Assembly: GCF_002078875.1 (NCBI RefSeq)
Contig: NC_034410.1
Span: 43,258,202-43,322,201, forward strand
Direction of reading: 5' to 3'
Source of the DNA: Numida meleagris
Lineage: Eukaryota > Chordata > Aves > Galliformes > Numididae
Length of the DNA: 64,000 bases
Part shown: positions 53,559-64,000 of the stretch, piece after piece
How the letters are laid out: the number at the start of each line of letters is the position of its first letter
Position numbering within the stretch: position 1 is the first letter of the stretch
Translations under genes and position numbers: made by a program
Notes under the pieces: model-generated
What the model was told of the DNA's origin: nothing
What the model saw: only the letters and a program-made list of their open reading frames with translations
Database searches by the model: none

Positions 53559-56500
53559 GAATGGCAGGTGAAGCCTTGTAACTGACAGCAGAAGCGAGCT
53601 CTGGTGAATGTGCTGCTGTGGGTGCAGCATGCTAGGATTTTAAGATCTGCTTGTGCTGTGTGAGATCTGCAGGTAGAGGCTGGAAGAGCCTATAGGGGGA
53701 GAGACATGAAAAGAGAGGTGGCAGCTTTGCCATGCTGCTGCTGTTGTGAGGGGATGTCTGGGCAGTGAGACTGGCTCTTACCTTCACCCCTGGGTTGAAG
53801 ATGTGAAATGGGATGACTGCTGGAGCCACAGCAGAGTCCTTTTAAAAAGAGAAGTTTTTAATAGTTTGGTGGTTTTTTTCGGTCTTTGAGGTACACTTCA
53901 TTATTCGCAGCCTCTGCAAATTAGGTCTCTGGGGGTGCAGTGCTAGTTGGATGAGCTGCTGTGCTGCTGCATTGGCTGGCGGGTAGCTGACGTGTGTGCA
54001 GTTGAGGGCTGCCTCTGTAGAGAGTGCTCTCTGGTCCCTCCTTGACACTTAGGAGAGCAGCCCAGCTATGTGCTCGCTCCCAGGCCTTCTCCTGGCCTGA
54101 GGAATGGGGAATTAACTGGTGGGGTGGGGAGCTTTTGCCAAGGGATCATGGGTGCAGGGAGCTTGGCCCTGTGTTGAGGATCCAGCACTTTCAGCCTCTT
54201 TGCTGTGCTGGCTGTCTTGAGGTTTGGGATCCCCTTATGCTGAAATACCTTCCTGTGGGAGCGTGGTTTCTCTTTGGATGGCACATCAAGCAGAAAGGTT
54301 GAGGGACTCCTGTCTGGGACTGAGCCACCTGAAGAAAGCTCTCCCACCTCAGTTTTCTGCAGCAATGACCCTAAGCTTCCATGACAATCAACATACAAGA
54401 AACTCACGTAGTCCTGTGTCCCTTCTCATCCTCAGCTTGATCATGGCACCCCAAGACTATGTTGTTCTTCCTCTTTTTCAATAAACAGACAAAAGGCCGA
54501 CCAGCTCAGTGGCAGACTTCTGTGTTGCAGTGGGAACAGTGAGATGAGTCCCACCTCCATGCCGTTCCCTTGGACTCTGTCGCTGTCTCCAGAGAGCAGA
54601 GCTCAGCACTGCCTCTCTGCTCCCTGTGAGGAGCTGCAGCCGCCATGCGACTGAAACCCTAAAAAATATACAGACCGAAAATGGACAAGAAAAAGCAGGG
54701 AAGTTGGAACAGGAGGGATAGAAAAGTATGCACATGACAATGAATTCTAGATGTATTTTTTTCCAATAGTTTTTAATGTTGAGGGACTTTTAAGCAGATC
54801 ATTGTGGATGGCATTTCAACCAGACTTGTTATAGCAACAGCTCACAGAACAGTGCAATGTAATTTAACAAACAAAAAGAAAGTTGCCAAATTTGTAAGCG
54901 CTCAATAAGTCTGCTAGCTGCACTGCGGAGGAGGAAGGAGTGCAGAACCAGGGCTGAGCTGCCACCTGCATCCCTGGGGTCCCCATGCATGTTTTAGACC
55001 AGTCTCTGTCACTGCCCTCTGTGGTGACATTAAGCGCACTGGAAGAAGTGCTACCAAAGCCCAGTCTCAGTGAATTCAATGAGTATTTTTCTTTCTTTGC
55101 TAGCAAATAAACTAGCAAATAAAACGACCCTGACATAGGTTTGGTAAAATGTTATCAAAGAGCTTCAAAAAAGAGGAAAATCCCCTCCCTGTTTCCACCA
55201 GCAGTAAGAACATGCTCCTGGCCTTATGTCTATGTAGACATGAGTGGAATGAGACCAGCTTTGTGCTAGGGAAGGCTCGGGGCTGGGAGAAGAATTATGG
55301 CTCAGGGACAATGCTGAAAGTATGGTGCTGAGAGCTGTGCTCTGCCTTGCAGCTCCGATAATCCTCCCTCATCATACTTCAGGGTGGGCTGCTTGCATCC
55401 ATGTCGCTGTTCATCTTCCAGATGGCTTGCAGGTGCTGTATGGGATTGGCATTAAACTCTGCTTGCATAAGATATTAGGGAGGGAGCATTTACTGGAAAA
55501 AAAAAATCTCTAACTAACTGCAGAAAGAATCTGCTATGGCAGGTTATGAAGATGCAGATGAAGATGGGTCAGTGGATTTCTTGAGTGAGGATCCAGATTT
55601 TCAGACACTGAAAAGGGACCATGCTTTAAGAAGTTGCCACTTCTCATGAGGACACCTAACCACAGGTCAGGGTCTTCACCAATGCTGGGAGCTTAGTGTC
55701 ACATTGACAGCTGCTCATGGTGGGGGTTTCTGGCTTAAGCTGGTGAGTAATTCTGCAATCAGATCTCAGTGGTATCTCTTCTGAAAATCTGTCTGGGTTG
55801 TTCTTCAGCTGGGTTGATAAGGCCATCTTTTTTTAACCCAGTTGTAATTTCGGTATTTGTAACATCTGGCAGTGATGGCTGGGTTTTGCTTCAGCCCTGC
55901 AGTCTGGATATGTCATTGGATGGCCATTCCCCTTCCTGCCAAAGCCACTTGGCTTCACCTCGTTTCTTCAAAGAGGGCTCTGATGCGGCACCATAAATCA
56001 TTATGGCCAGAAAATATCCTTTGAATCCCACAGTATCATTTCAAAGATCTGGACTGTGTGTGGTCTTTTAAAGACATAATGTATGCTTGAAAAATGTAAG
56101 GGTCTTTTTTCCCCCCAAGCGGTCTGGAATGGAGCAGATTGTCCTTGGAGTGCTTGCAGAAGCTCAGCAGCTGCTGTTTGTTTGGCTTCTGCCCACCTCC
56201 AGGATGGCTGATGTCCTGGAAGGCAGGAGGGGGTGCAGGTTGGGAACACTGGGGCAGTGGAGGGCAGGTTTGAAACTGCTAGCTGCTGCACTTTCATGTC
56301 CAAAGGAACTCTCTTCTCTTAAATTTATTGTGCTCATTTGTTACAGCTTTTGACCAAAAGCCAACAAACAGTAAACAATGTATGTATATTTTGCAGAGCA
56401 GAGCTGAAGTGTGACTTCCAGCACAGGGCAGCAGCAAAGTCTTAGTGCATTATTAAAGAATTTATATTCACCCTGTGTGGCAGAGAGGAGGAATTGATGC

Positions 56501-58899
56501 TGTAATCAGCTATTCAGAAACAACCCATTACCAAAGATAAAAAAAAAAAAGAAAAAGACATACAGCAGCAAAGTTCCACCCTTAAAAAAAAAAAAAAGAA
56601 AAGAAAAAAGAGTGAAAAGGAATCTGTTTAAATTTGCTGAGGACTTTGCAGACCTGAAATAAAAACTCCATCCAGGAGCTCAAGGCGGATCATACTGTAG
56701 TTCACTAGCTAGGGATTTCAGAAAGAGTGCAATTCACTGAGCTCTGTGCACCTGAATGCACGGAAGGATTAAGAGCGTGAGCCCACACTGCTTGGAAGCA
56801 GTAGGACTTCTGGCCAGACGAGGGTCAGACCTAACAAAAGGGCTCACGTCCCCAACAAAGCAGGTGTGCTGTCCTGCAGGGTGTGGGCAAACACCTCTGG
56901 TCTAATCCAGCAGATACCATGGTCCTGGCAAGAAGAGAGGGTTCATTCCTGCAGGGAAAACCTCTTTCCTTGCTTTGGGGGAGCTGTAGCCACCCCAAAT
57001 ATTTGTTTGCAGCAGAGTGAGAGCTGTACCACCTCGCAGCATCGCAGAGGAGCTCAGTATCTGCTATACCCACGCCAGCACAGAGAATCCCTGTTCTATT
57101 TTTACCCAACTCGTCTGCCATGCAGCCTTTAAACCAATGAAGACCTGCATAAAACTTGCCCTTGTACAAACACAGCACAACATGGCGGACGACTCAAAGA
57201 AACCAAGCAGAAGAACACTGTAGTTGTCCACCTTTTTTTTTTTTTTGGAAAGGAGCAAATTCTTTTGCTCTGATCTGTCACGCTGAATCCTGGCAGCAGC
57301 CTGCTATTCAAAGCAGGTGGTTACTCTGGGAGGAGGCATGAGGGAGGTGAAGCTTTCTGCAGATGTTTTTGCACATTGAGGGACACAACCGTGGGCCAGG
57401 GGCTGGCTTCATTTGGGCATCTCCTTCTGAACTCCCAAGCTTTGTCCTGTTCAGTAGGTGTGCTTGGAGCTGGCAGCACCAGCAGCCACACTCACTTTGG
57501 GAACTTCAGCCTCAAATTGTGTAAAACTGTAGGCACAATCCATGCAAAACTGCTTTTACTGATTTGTTAAAAAAGCATGAAAAAATGAAGGAAATGTTGC
57601 CATCCTGACATCTAGCCTGGTGCACTTTATGTACACTTGCCTCTAAATCTGAGACTCTATGTTCATTGTTGAGCTGTGCCAAGTGGAGAACTAGACAATG
57701 CACTGAAGGCCTTCCCACCCAGCCTCAGTTTTGTGTCATGAACATGGGCTGAGTTTACAGAGCCAGTCTTTTATTGCCAGTCTTTTATTGCGTTTATCTC
57801 TTCTCTGGTGATATCTAGATTAACATCTGAGATACAACCATACAACCCATAAAAGGCAAATTACACAGCATCATGGTCTCACCAAAATGGGCTCCCCTGT
57901 TTCATGGTAGAGTAGCTTAGAAGGACATTGCAAGTGAGCACAACTCTCTGATAGAAGACAAAGCTCCTCCTTTCGATAGCCATGGCTCTGCAAATGGCAT
58001 TAGTTATACCTTTCGTGTCCTTAAAGCTAAAGGAAGAGGCACATGTGATCCCTTGGTCTTGCAGTTAAAAAAAATTTCATTGCAAAATCTTTGTTCTTCT
58101 GTTGTCTTGCTAGCTGGGTGCTTCAGGAGCTTAGATAACACACATGCAGCATTGTACAGTGATTGCTGCCCATTCCCCCAAAATAACAGTTTCTGAATCT
58201 ATGGCTTGTGCAAGGTACGCTAACATGTCTGCAAAGATTTGCTTTGCACTGAATGGATCTGCCTTAACTTCTAAATGCATCAGAGGCATAGAAGATCCCC
58301 CTCTGTCTTAAATGAATCCCTGGTGGCAACCTGGGTTTAACTGTATACAAAACCAAGGTTGTTTTCTTTTTCAGGGCACATCCTGAAGGTCCCGAAGGCC
58401 TGCAGGTGCTCATGGTGAAAAACTGGACACAGGACACTGGATCCCAGATGTGTGATGCTTTGCAGAAACCACTGCCCATGTCCAACCATGTAAATCCAAA
58501 GGGTTACAGAGCTGATGAAAGCTGCTGGTGAACATCTGCAATGGGAGATGTTGCTTCAGAGGAAGGATTTGCTCACGCAGAGGAAAACTCCATGTGAATT
58601 AACTAACGTGTGAATTGAAAGTGGATTAGCAATGTCACATAAATGGATGGATCCCTTGGATTCTTCTCTGCAGAATTAAACTGGTCCTAATTTGTTTCAG
58701 TGTAATTATGAAAGAGGATGTTATACAGGCTTTAATGAGATCTAATGTTCTCACCACAAAAGTTAGCATGGGTTAATTTCTTATGTCTCCCAGCAGGGGT
58801 GGGATTGGAATGTAGCGCTGAAATTTTTTAGTAGGAAACTTGTATTGTCTTTACTGTGGGCTTTAATAACTGATTCCGATAATGATATAATCTGTTTTT
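53559..58899. other. Intergenic, no gene recognised
   Basis: Unique sequence with A-rich low-complexity tracts near 56,540-56,610 and a 14-bp tandem duplication at 57,762. Open frames up to 115 codons overlap on both strands without recognisable domains. Confidence 0.6.
57762..57789. repeat. 14-bp tandem duplication
   Basis: GCCAGTCTTTTATT occurs twice in direct succession and is followed by GC, consistent with replication slippage. Confidence 0.9.
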
Positions 58900-59350
58900 A
58901 TTGTGATTATACTATTTTTAATCATAGGATATAAAAGCTCTGAATAAGCAATTAATTAATCCTCACCATGTCCCTGCGAGGTTGGTAAAAGCTTTGTAAC
59001 AGCCAGTGTACGGCTTTTCCCGTAGAATACAGCGAGGCAAAGCAGTGCAATGAGATACGGGAGGGAAGATGGGTATCAAACCTTACTGAATACATGGGTG
59101 GAATTAAGCAAGAAAAAGATGTTACTGACCAGTTTAGAATTTGGTCGCACCACCACGATGCACTCAGGAGGAAATGTCAGGGGAGCTCCAGCAATCCGGG
59201 CCTCCGCTTTCAGTCTAACCCCAACCAACAGCACTCATAGCGGCACCGCACACAATGCGCCCTGGTGGGAGCAGCTAATAGCAGGGTGTGCCTATCACGG
59301 ATTAAAAGTAATTTATCTGATCTCCTTTTATTTTGAAATAGGATTTACCC
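58900..59350. promoter_or_regulatory. Candidate conserved non-coding element
   Basis: AT-rich left half (GCAATTAATTAATCC, TTTAATAACTGATTCCGA just before) and a right half with many isolated CpGs (TGCGAGG, TACGGC, CCCGTAG, ATACGGG, GGTCGC, CACGATG, ATCCGGG, AATGCGCC). A 103-codon plus-strand frame from 59,050 crosses it, but its product is unlike any family I know. Role inferred. Confidence 0.3.
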
Positions 59351-61693
59351 ATTTAAATTAGATTTTGTTTTTAAAAAAAAAACAAACGAAGGGAAGAGGA
59401 AGAAAAAAACATTGAGCTCCTGACTCCTGTTTGCAGGCTGACTATGTGTTGACAGCTTGCTCTGCTGGTGTTGCAGTCCCTTCTCCGTCAGGGCAGCTTC
59501 TTTCTTTTCCTCCATGGACAGTTTTTTTTCTGCTCAATGCTAAGTCTCGTGTTTGTCTTACTTCTTTAAATGAGAGCAAGCACTGCGCTTTTGTTCCGCT
59601 CCTTTTCCAGTGCCATTTTGCTGATCTTCTCTGCGTGAATCTGAAAGGTCAGGAAAACAAATCAATACGGAAAAGGACCTCCTGCCCCTTTTAACCTAAC
59701 CTGTGGGAGGGAGGAGGGGGAAATAGCCAATGACATGAAAGGGAATTATAAGTATGCCCAAAAAAAGTGCAGCGGGAGTGAGGGTTTCGAAGGACAGGTG
59801 TCGGCAAGACCAGCCTCAGCAGTTCACAGGGAGTCTTTATGAACTCATGGTCATCTCCTCCGCAACAGCATGCAGGGGCTGATCCAAACAGCTGAAAGGC
59901 ATCGAACCTGTAACAGGTCTGAGAGGGAGGAGGCAATGGCCCTCATGTTTCTGCATCACTGACAGCGAAGGGCTCTGCTGGTCTGAGACTCACCATGTTA
60001 TCTGTGGGCCAGCAAATGATGCCAACAGCTGCCTTGTCATGGCAAGGCATGCCTTAATTCTCTCTGGTGCCATGTCCTATTTCCACTCCTGCAGGTGAGC
60101 AGCTCCTCTTGTTGTGGATAACCACCATGCAGAGCAGCAGGGAGCTGGAGAAAGGACCTGTGTCTTCATAGCAGCTCGACACCATCACTGGAGCGGTGAG
60201 GCCTCATCAGAAACCCAAGCCTGAGTTAGTTATAGCCAAGTCTACTAATTATGGACTCTGTTCACAGCATCCACCCTCAGGTATTCAGCTGAGAGTCCCC
60301 CATTACTGGGCACTCCTGGGAGCTTCCTCCATCGCCAATGGAGCGGAAATAAAGAGCTATATGCCCAGATGTATGTAAGAGAAGAGAATTTGATCTCTAC
60401 TGCTGATTTTGTAAGAACAACAGTGATGGTATTTCTCAGAAAGCTCAGCACTAGCACTACTGAGCGTAGGATGGTAGTGCTCCTCCTGGGTGCTGGTAGA
60501 GCGTCAGTCACCAGAGCAAAGCTAGAGGAAAGGTGACAGAAACAATAACACAAATGTTTTTGCATCTTGACATGGTCTGTTACACTACTGAAATTGCTTC
60601 ATTAGAGGATTTTAGGAATAAAGCTGCTATGCTACTTGCAGTAAGAGCCTTTTGGCTCTTGGTACACTGCTTTTGTGCAAACAATTAACTGAGGACACTG
60701 GGGAGAAGCAACTGACTTTGGGACAAGAAGGTTTCCTGTGCCATTCCAGGCAGCTCTCATCTTCTTTCAGGTCTTTGGATGGTTTCAAAATGCTGCTGGC
60801 AAGGAATTATTACCATTAAGGCCCCCTGTATAGCTGGGTCATAAAGGCCTTTGTGGTCCCTCCTTATGGAGAGGGTCAAAATTCAGGTTGCAGTGCAGTA
60901 AATCTGGAGTATTTCATATTATTTCCATAGAGTTATTCCCAAACAATCCATGTATAACAAAAGGAGATGAAACATTTTAAAAGCAATAAATTTTCATGCT
61001 GGTTAGCTATCCCCATTCTTTACTTGAACCAATTGTTTGAGATTCTGATGTTGGTTTGAAATTGCCTCTGGGACAGGTATCTAAGCAATCCTTACACAGA
61101 TGGGAATTTATGTCTTGCTTGCAGCTTGCTGCAGCTCAGCAAATGACACTGGGCAGCTCAGCACCTCCCCAGGGTGACGGAGTGGCTACCCATCTGTGAC
61201 TCAGCTGAAAGCATTTTGCAGATCTTTGGAGACTGAGCTGCTGAAATCACGCAAAGACGTTTGGCATGAACTTCTGCTCATCTTTATCTCCTCAGGGACA
61301 CAGCAGCATGACAGTGGTGACCTCCTCAAGGCCTCCTTGCTAATGCATTAGGACGTGCTGCTCACCTCCTCCACAAGAGAATTATAGCAACGGGCTGTAG
61401 TGAAGTAGGCAATGATGGAAAAGATGGGTAATTAACATGGAAATGTTAATTATTGCAGGCATATGGCACCAGGCTCTAGGAGCAAACCATGCTTTTACCT
61501 GCTAAAGTTTACTCACTTCATAAAAGTTTACCCTTCATAAAAATATTTGGTTTTCATAAAAACCAAGAGCAACCTGCAAGGCAAGGCAAGGCATTGTAAG
61601 ATTGCACTGAACTAATGTGTGAGAGGAGCCCACAGAATTGGTTTGATTCTGATACCACTGATGTTTTGATTCAAGATTCTGACTGAAGCCACT
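59351..61693. other. Intergenic, no gene recognised
   Basis: Unique sequence; a short (GGCAA)n-like run at 61,574-61,590. No exon supported. Confidence 0.6.
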
Positions 61694-61954
61694 GCCGACA
61701 GGATAAGAAAGAATGGCCTCAAGTTGTGCCAGGGGAGGTTCAGGTTGGATATTAGGGAAAACTTCTCCAAAAGAGCAGTGAGGCACTGGCACAGGCTGCC
61801 CAGGGAGGTGGTGCAGTCACCGTCCCTGGAGGTGTTCAAGAACCGAGTGGATGTGGCTCGGAGGGACGTGGTCAGTGGGGACGGTGGGGGTGGGTTGGTA
61901 GTTGAACTTGATGGTCTTAGAGGTCTTTTCCAACTTTAATGACTCTATGGTTTT
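61694..61954 (+). mobile_element. CR1 LINE fragment (3' end)
   Basis: Well-preserved tail in plus orientation: AATGGCCTCAAGTTGTGCCA, GGGGAGGTTCAGGTTGGATA, GGCACTGGCACAGGCTGCCC, AGGGAGGTGGTGCAGTCACC, CTGGAGGTGTTCAAGAACCG and GATGGTCTTAGAGGTCTTTT, ending near GACTCTATGGTTTT. An open frame over it is only part of the old ORF2 tail. Confidence 0.95.
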
Positions 61955-63407
61955 ATATATGAATATTCAGTGTTTATGTATGTGTGCACAACACTTTTGC
62001 ATTTTTACTGCCTACAGACACACACATGAACAGAACTGACAAAGCTCTGAGTAGTTTACTGGAGAGTATGGATAAGGCTTTTCACAGGTGACTGCTTTTT
62101 AAGTTCCTAAAACCACCAAAAGACTCTGAAATGTGCCTAATCACTTCTGAGACACTTATTACTACATTGTCGTGTGTTTGCTTAAACTCAGACCCTGTTC
62201 CCTGGAAGATTATTGATGTACTCATATGATAGGTCCCAGATTTGAGCCAGCAATGGCTTGGGGTTTAGTTTTGCAGAACACAAATCCTCCTCTTGAGCTT
62301 CTCAAGGAGTATCTTTCATTGTTACCTCAGGTCAGCCTAGGTACTCACGTGGAGCAGCCAAGACGGACAAGGGGGACCTGTACACAAATACTGTTATGCC
62401 ACGTGGTCTTGGCCTTCAGTTCTGCATCAGGCAGCATGCTGAGGTGAGGAAAAGGTGCAGACTGGACCAACCATTGCTCCACCAACTCCCCTGTTAAATT
62501 TTCATTTATTATTTTCATTTATTATTATTATTGATGATGATGCCGATAATGGTGGTGTCCTGCTGCAGCATCCTGGGCAAGAACTACAATTAGAAATGGC
62601 CAGTTTCCCAGCATTATTTTGTTTTTCTGGATTTTTTTTCTGGACCGTTTTTAATCCTTTTTAACCCTGAGAGGACAGATTGCCTTTGGTTGTTCTGAAG
62701 CAATCTCTCTGCCTGAACCAAGATTTCCCCTGAAACAGCCCTTGGCGTCTCTCCTGGATAGGGGAGTGTCAGTCAGGGCAGTGAGGACAGGAGCCCCTCA
62801 GCAGGACAGGTCCTTCTGTCCCAGTGCTGAGCTGTGGCAGGTGGCTGCCAGGGCTCAGACCCTGGAATGGTGAGAGCCTGGCTGTGGAGAGGATGTGTCA
62901 CTGAATTACACTGTGGATGCCTCCGCTATCATCACTCACCAAACTGGCCAGTGTTGAGTCCTTACATCACTTAGCATTGGAAGAAAGCCCAGGAGTTCTG
63001 CTGGTTTCTTTATTTCTGATTTCTTTACAGCTGGGAGAAAAGCTTGAGTTAGGCTTAGAGATTTTTGTTTTCTGACTGTAACTTTGATTTGCTCTGACTT
63101 CATGTTAACAACAAAATTTGTTAAGTGTCACTCCTGATAACCTGCTTTCTTGGGAAAGGAGAGTCTTACACTCAAGTGCCATATGACCCTTAATGGAAGA
63201 AAAAATGTGGTTTGTAAATTAAACTGCTTTGGAAGCCTGGTTGTTAATCCTTTTTAGTTGACGTTGGTATTCCCCTTCTTGAAACATAAACATACACTTT
63301 GGAGTAAAGATAATGATTCTGGCTTTTATAATACCTGATGACAAGTTTCACTCTGACACAGGAAAAATGACACAATTCTGGATTCACATGGGTGAGGTTA
63401 TGCCATA
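61955..63407. other. Intergenic, no gene recognised
   Basis: Unique sequence with a TTATTATT-type low-complexity run near 62,504-62,535. No exon supported. Confidence 0.6.
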
Positions 63408-63502
63408 TCATAGAATCACGGAATCATAGAATCATGGAATCATAGAATGGCTTGGGTTGGAAGGGACCTTAATGACCATCTAGTTCCAACACCCCTGCTG
63501 CT
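63408..63502 (-). mobile_element. CR1 LINE fragment with an expanded 3' end
   Basis: Minus orientation: repeated CATAGAATCA/GGAATCATAGAATCATGG units, then GAATGGCTTGGGTTGGAAGG, GACCTTAATGACCATCTAG and TTCCAACACCCCTGCTG. Four copies of the 3' octamer-type unit precede the body. Very short remnant. Confidence 0.93.
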
Positions 63503-63771
63503 TCCTGTCTGAGACTTCAGTAGTTCAATGGACTGTTGAAGAAGTTGGAAGAAGAAATCTCGGGGAATGGGATCACCTCACCTTAATCCTGTAAACTGGG
63601 CTGAGAAAAAAAGCACAGCAATCCACTTCTAATACTGCAGAATTACCTAAGCACATAAGACGTTCTCCTCATTTCTGTTCTACATAGAAAAGAAACAAAA
63701 AAAGGCAGCTCCCAAGAATTATACTCTTTGCCCGAACTGTACCAATCCCTTGTAGAAGATGTGCAATGAAC

Positions 63772-64000
63772 TGATAAAGTGGTTTAACGCAGCAGCAGCT
63801 CAGCACTGCACAGCTGCTCATTTTCCCCAGGTCGGATGGGGGAGAGAATTGAAAAAGTGTGAGAACTCATCAGTTGAGGTAACAACAGTTTAGAAGGTAA
63901 AGCAAAAGCTGTGCGTGCAAGCACAGCAAAACAAGGAATTTATTCACTGCTTCCCATGAGCAGGCAGAAGTTCAGCCCCTTCCAGGAGGGGAGGGCTCAT
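63772..64000 (-). mobile_element. Avian ERV LTR, partial, cut by the right edge of the window
   Basis: Starts near AGTGGTTTAACGCAGCAGCA and shows GGATGGGGGAGAGAATTG, GAACTCATCAGTTGAGG and GGAATTTATTCACTGC. It shares the GGTTTAAC start, the GGGGGA.AGAAT..GAAAAA block and the GAACTCAT block with the LTR at 52.97 kb, in the same orientation. It is a related but distinct LTR subfamily. The remaining part, and any internal retroviral sequence, would lie beyond 64,000. Confidence 0.82.

Noticed and set aside
56540..56610. Two long A-rich runs that could be poly(A) tails of processed pseudogenes
   Set aside because: No retroposed body or target duplication is seen; low-complexity DNA.

Overview
This window is vertebrate nuclear DNA, almost certainly from a galliform bird (chicken or a close relative). 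The genes have introns with GT...AG borders. The interspersed repeats are avian: CR1 LINE tails in both orientations, two copies of one deleted mariner of the chicken Galluhop/Mariner1_GG type, and two related avian ERV LTRs. I see no operons, CRISPR arrays, rRNA or tRNA genes.

Left part (1-14,605) holds a head-to-head gene pair. KIF15, a mitotic kinesin-12, is on the minus strand. Only its five N-terminal coding exons (6239 down to 902) are present; the rest lies left of the window. KIAA1143, a small conserved acidic/lysine-rich protein of unknown function, is complete on the plus strand in three coding exons (6565-13305), followed by a 3' UTR with a candidate polyadenylation signal at 14,579. 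The two start codons are 325 bp apart and share a CpG-rich bidirectional promoter. It has a perfect E2F-type site beside a CHR-like motif near KIF15, and a CCAAT box, a palindromic E-box and ETS-type sites nearer KIAA1143. The same head-to-head arrangement is known in mammals. One deleted mariner lies in KIF15 intron 2.

Right part (14,606-64,000) is a long region in which I recognise no protein-coding exon. It holds four further CR1 fragments, one more old and longer CR1 copy, the second mariner, an almost complete solo LTR, a second LTR cut by the window edge, and one isolated CpG island at about 25.56-25.91 kb that could be the promoter of an unannotated transcript. Several blocks (about 28.9-29.2, 35.1-35.4, 39.3-39.5, 45.5-46.1, 46.9-47.2, 49.7-50.1 and 58.9-59.35 kb) are repeat-free and rich in homeodomain-like TAAT cores, and keep CpGs in otherwise AT-rich DNA. 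They look like conserved non-coding elements of a regulatory gene desert. That is inference from composition alone and needs an alignment.

I did not find a clear undescribed biological system. The observations most worth a second look are the isolated CpG island, the 45.5-47.2 kb candidate enhancer block, the cell-cycle elements in the shared promoter, the paired mariner deletion derivatives, and weak traces of an old amniote interspersed repeat with a self-complementary core.
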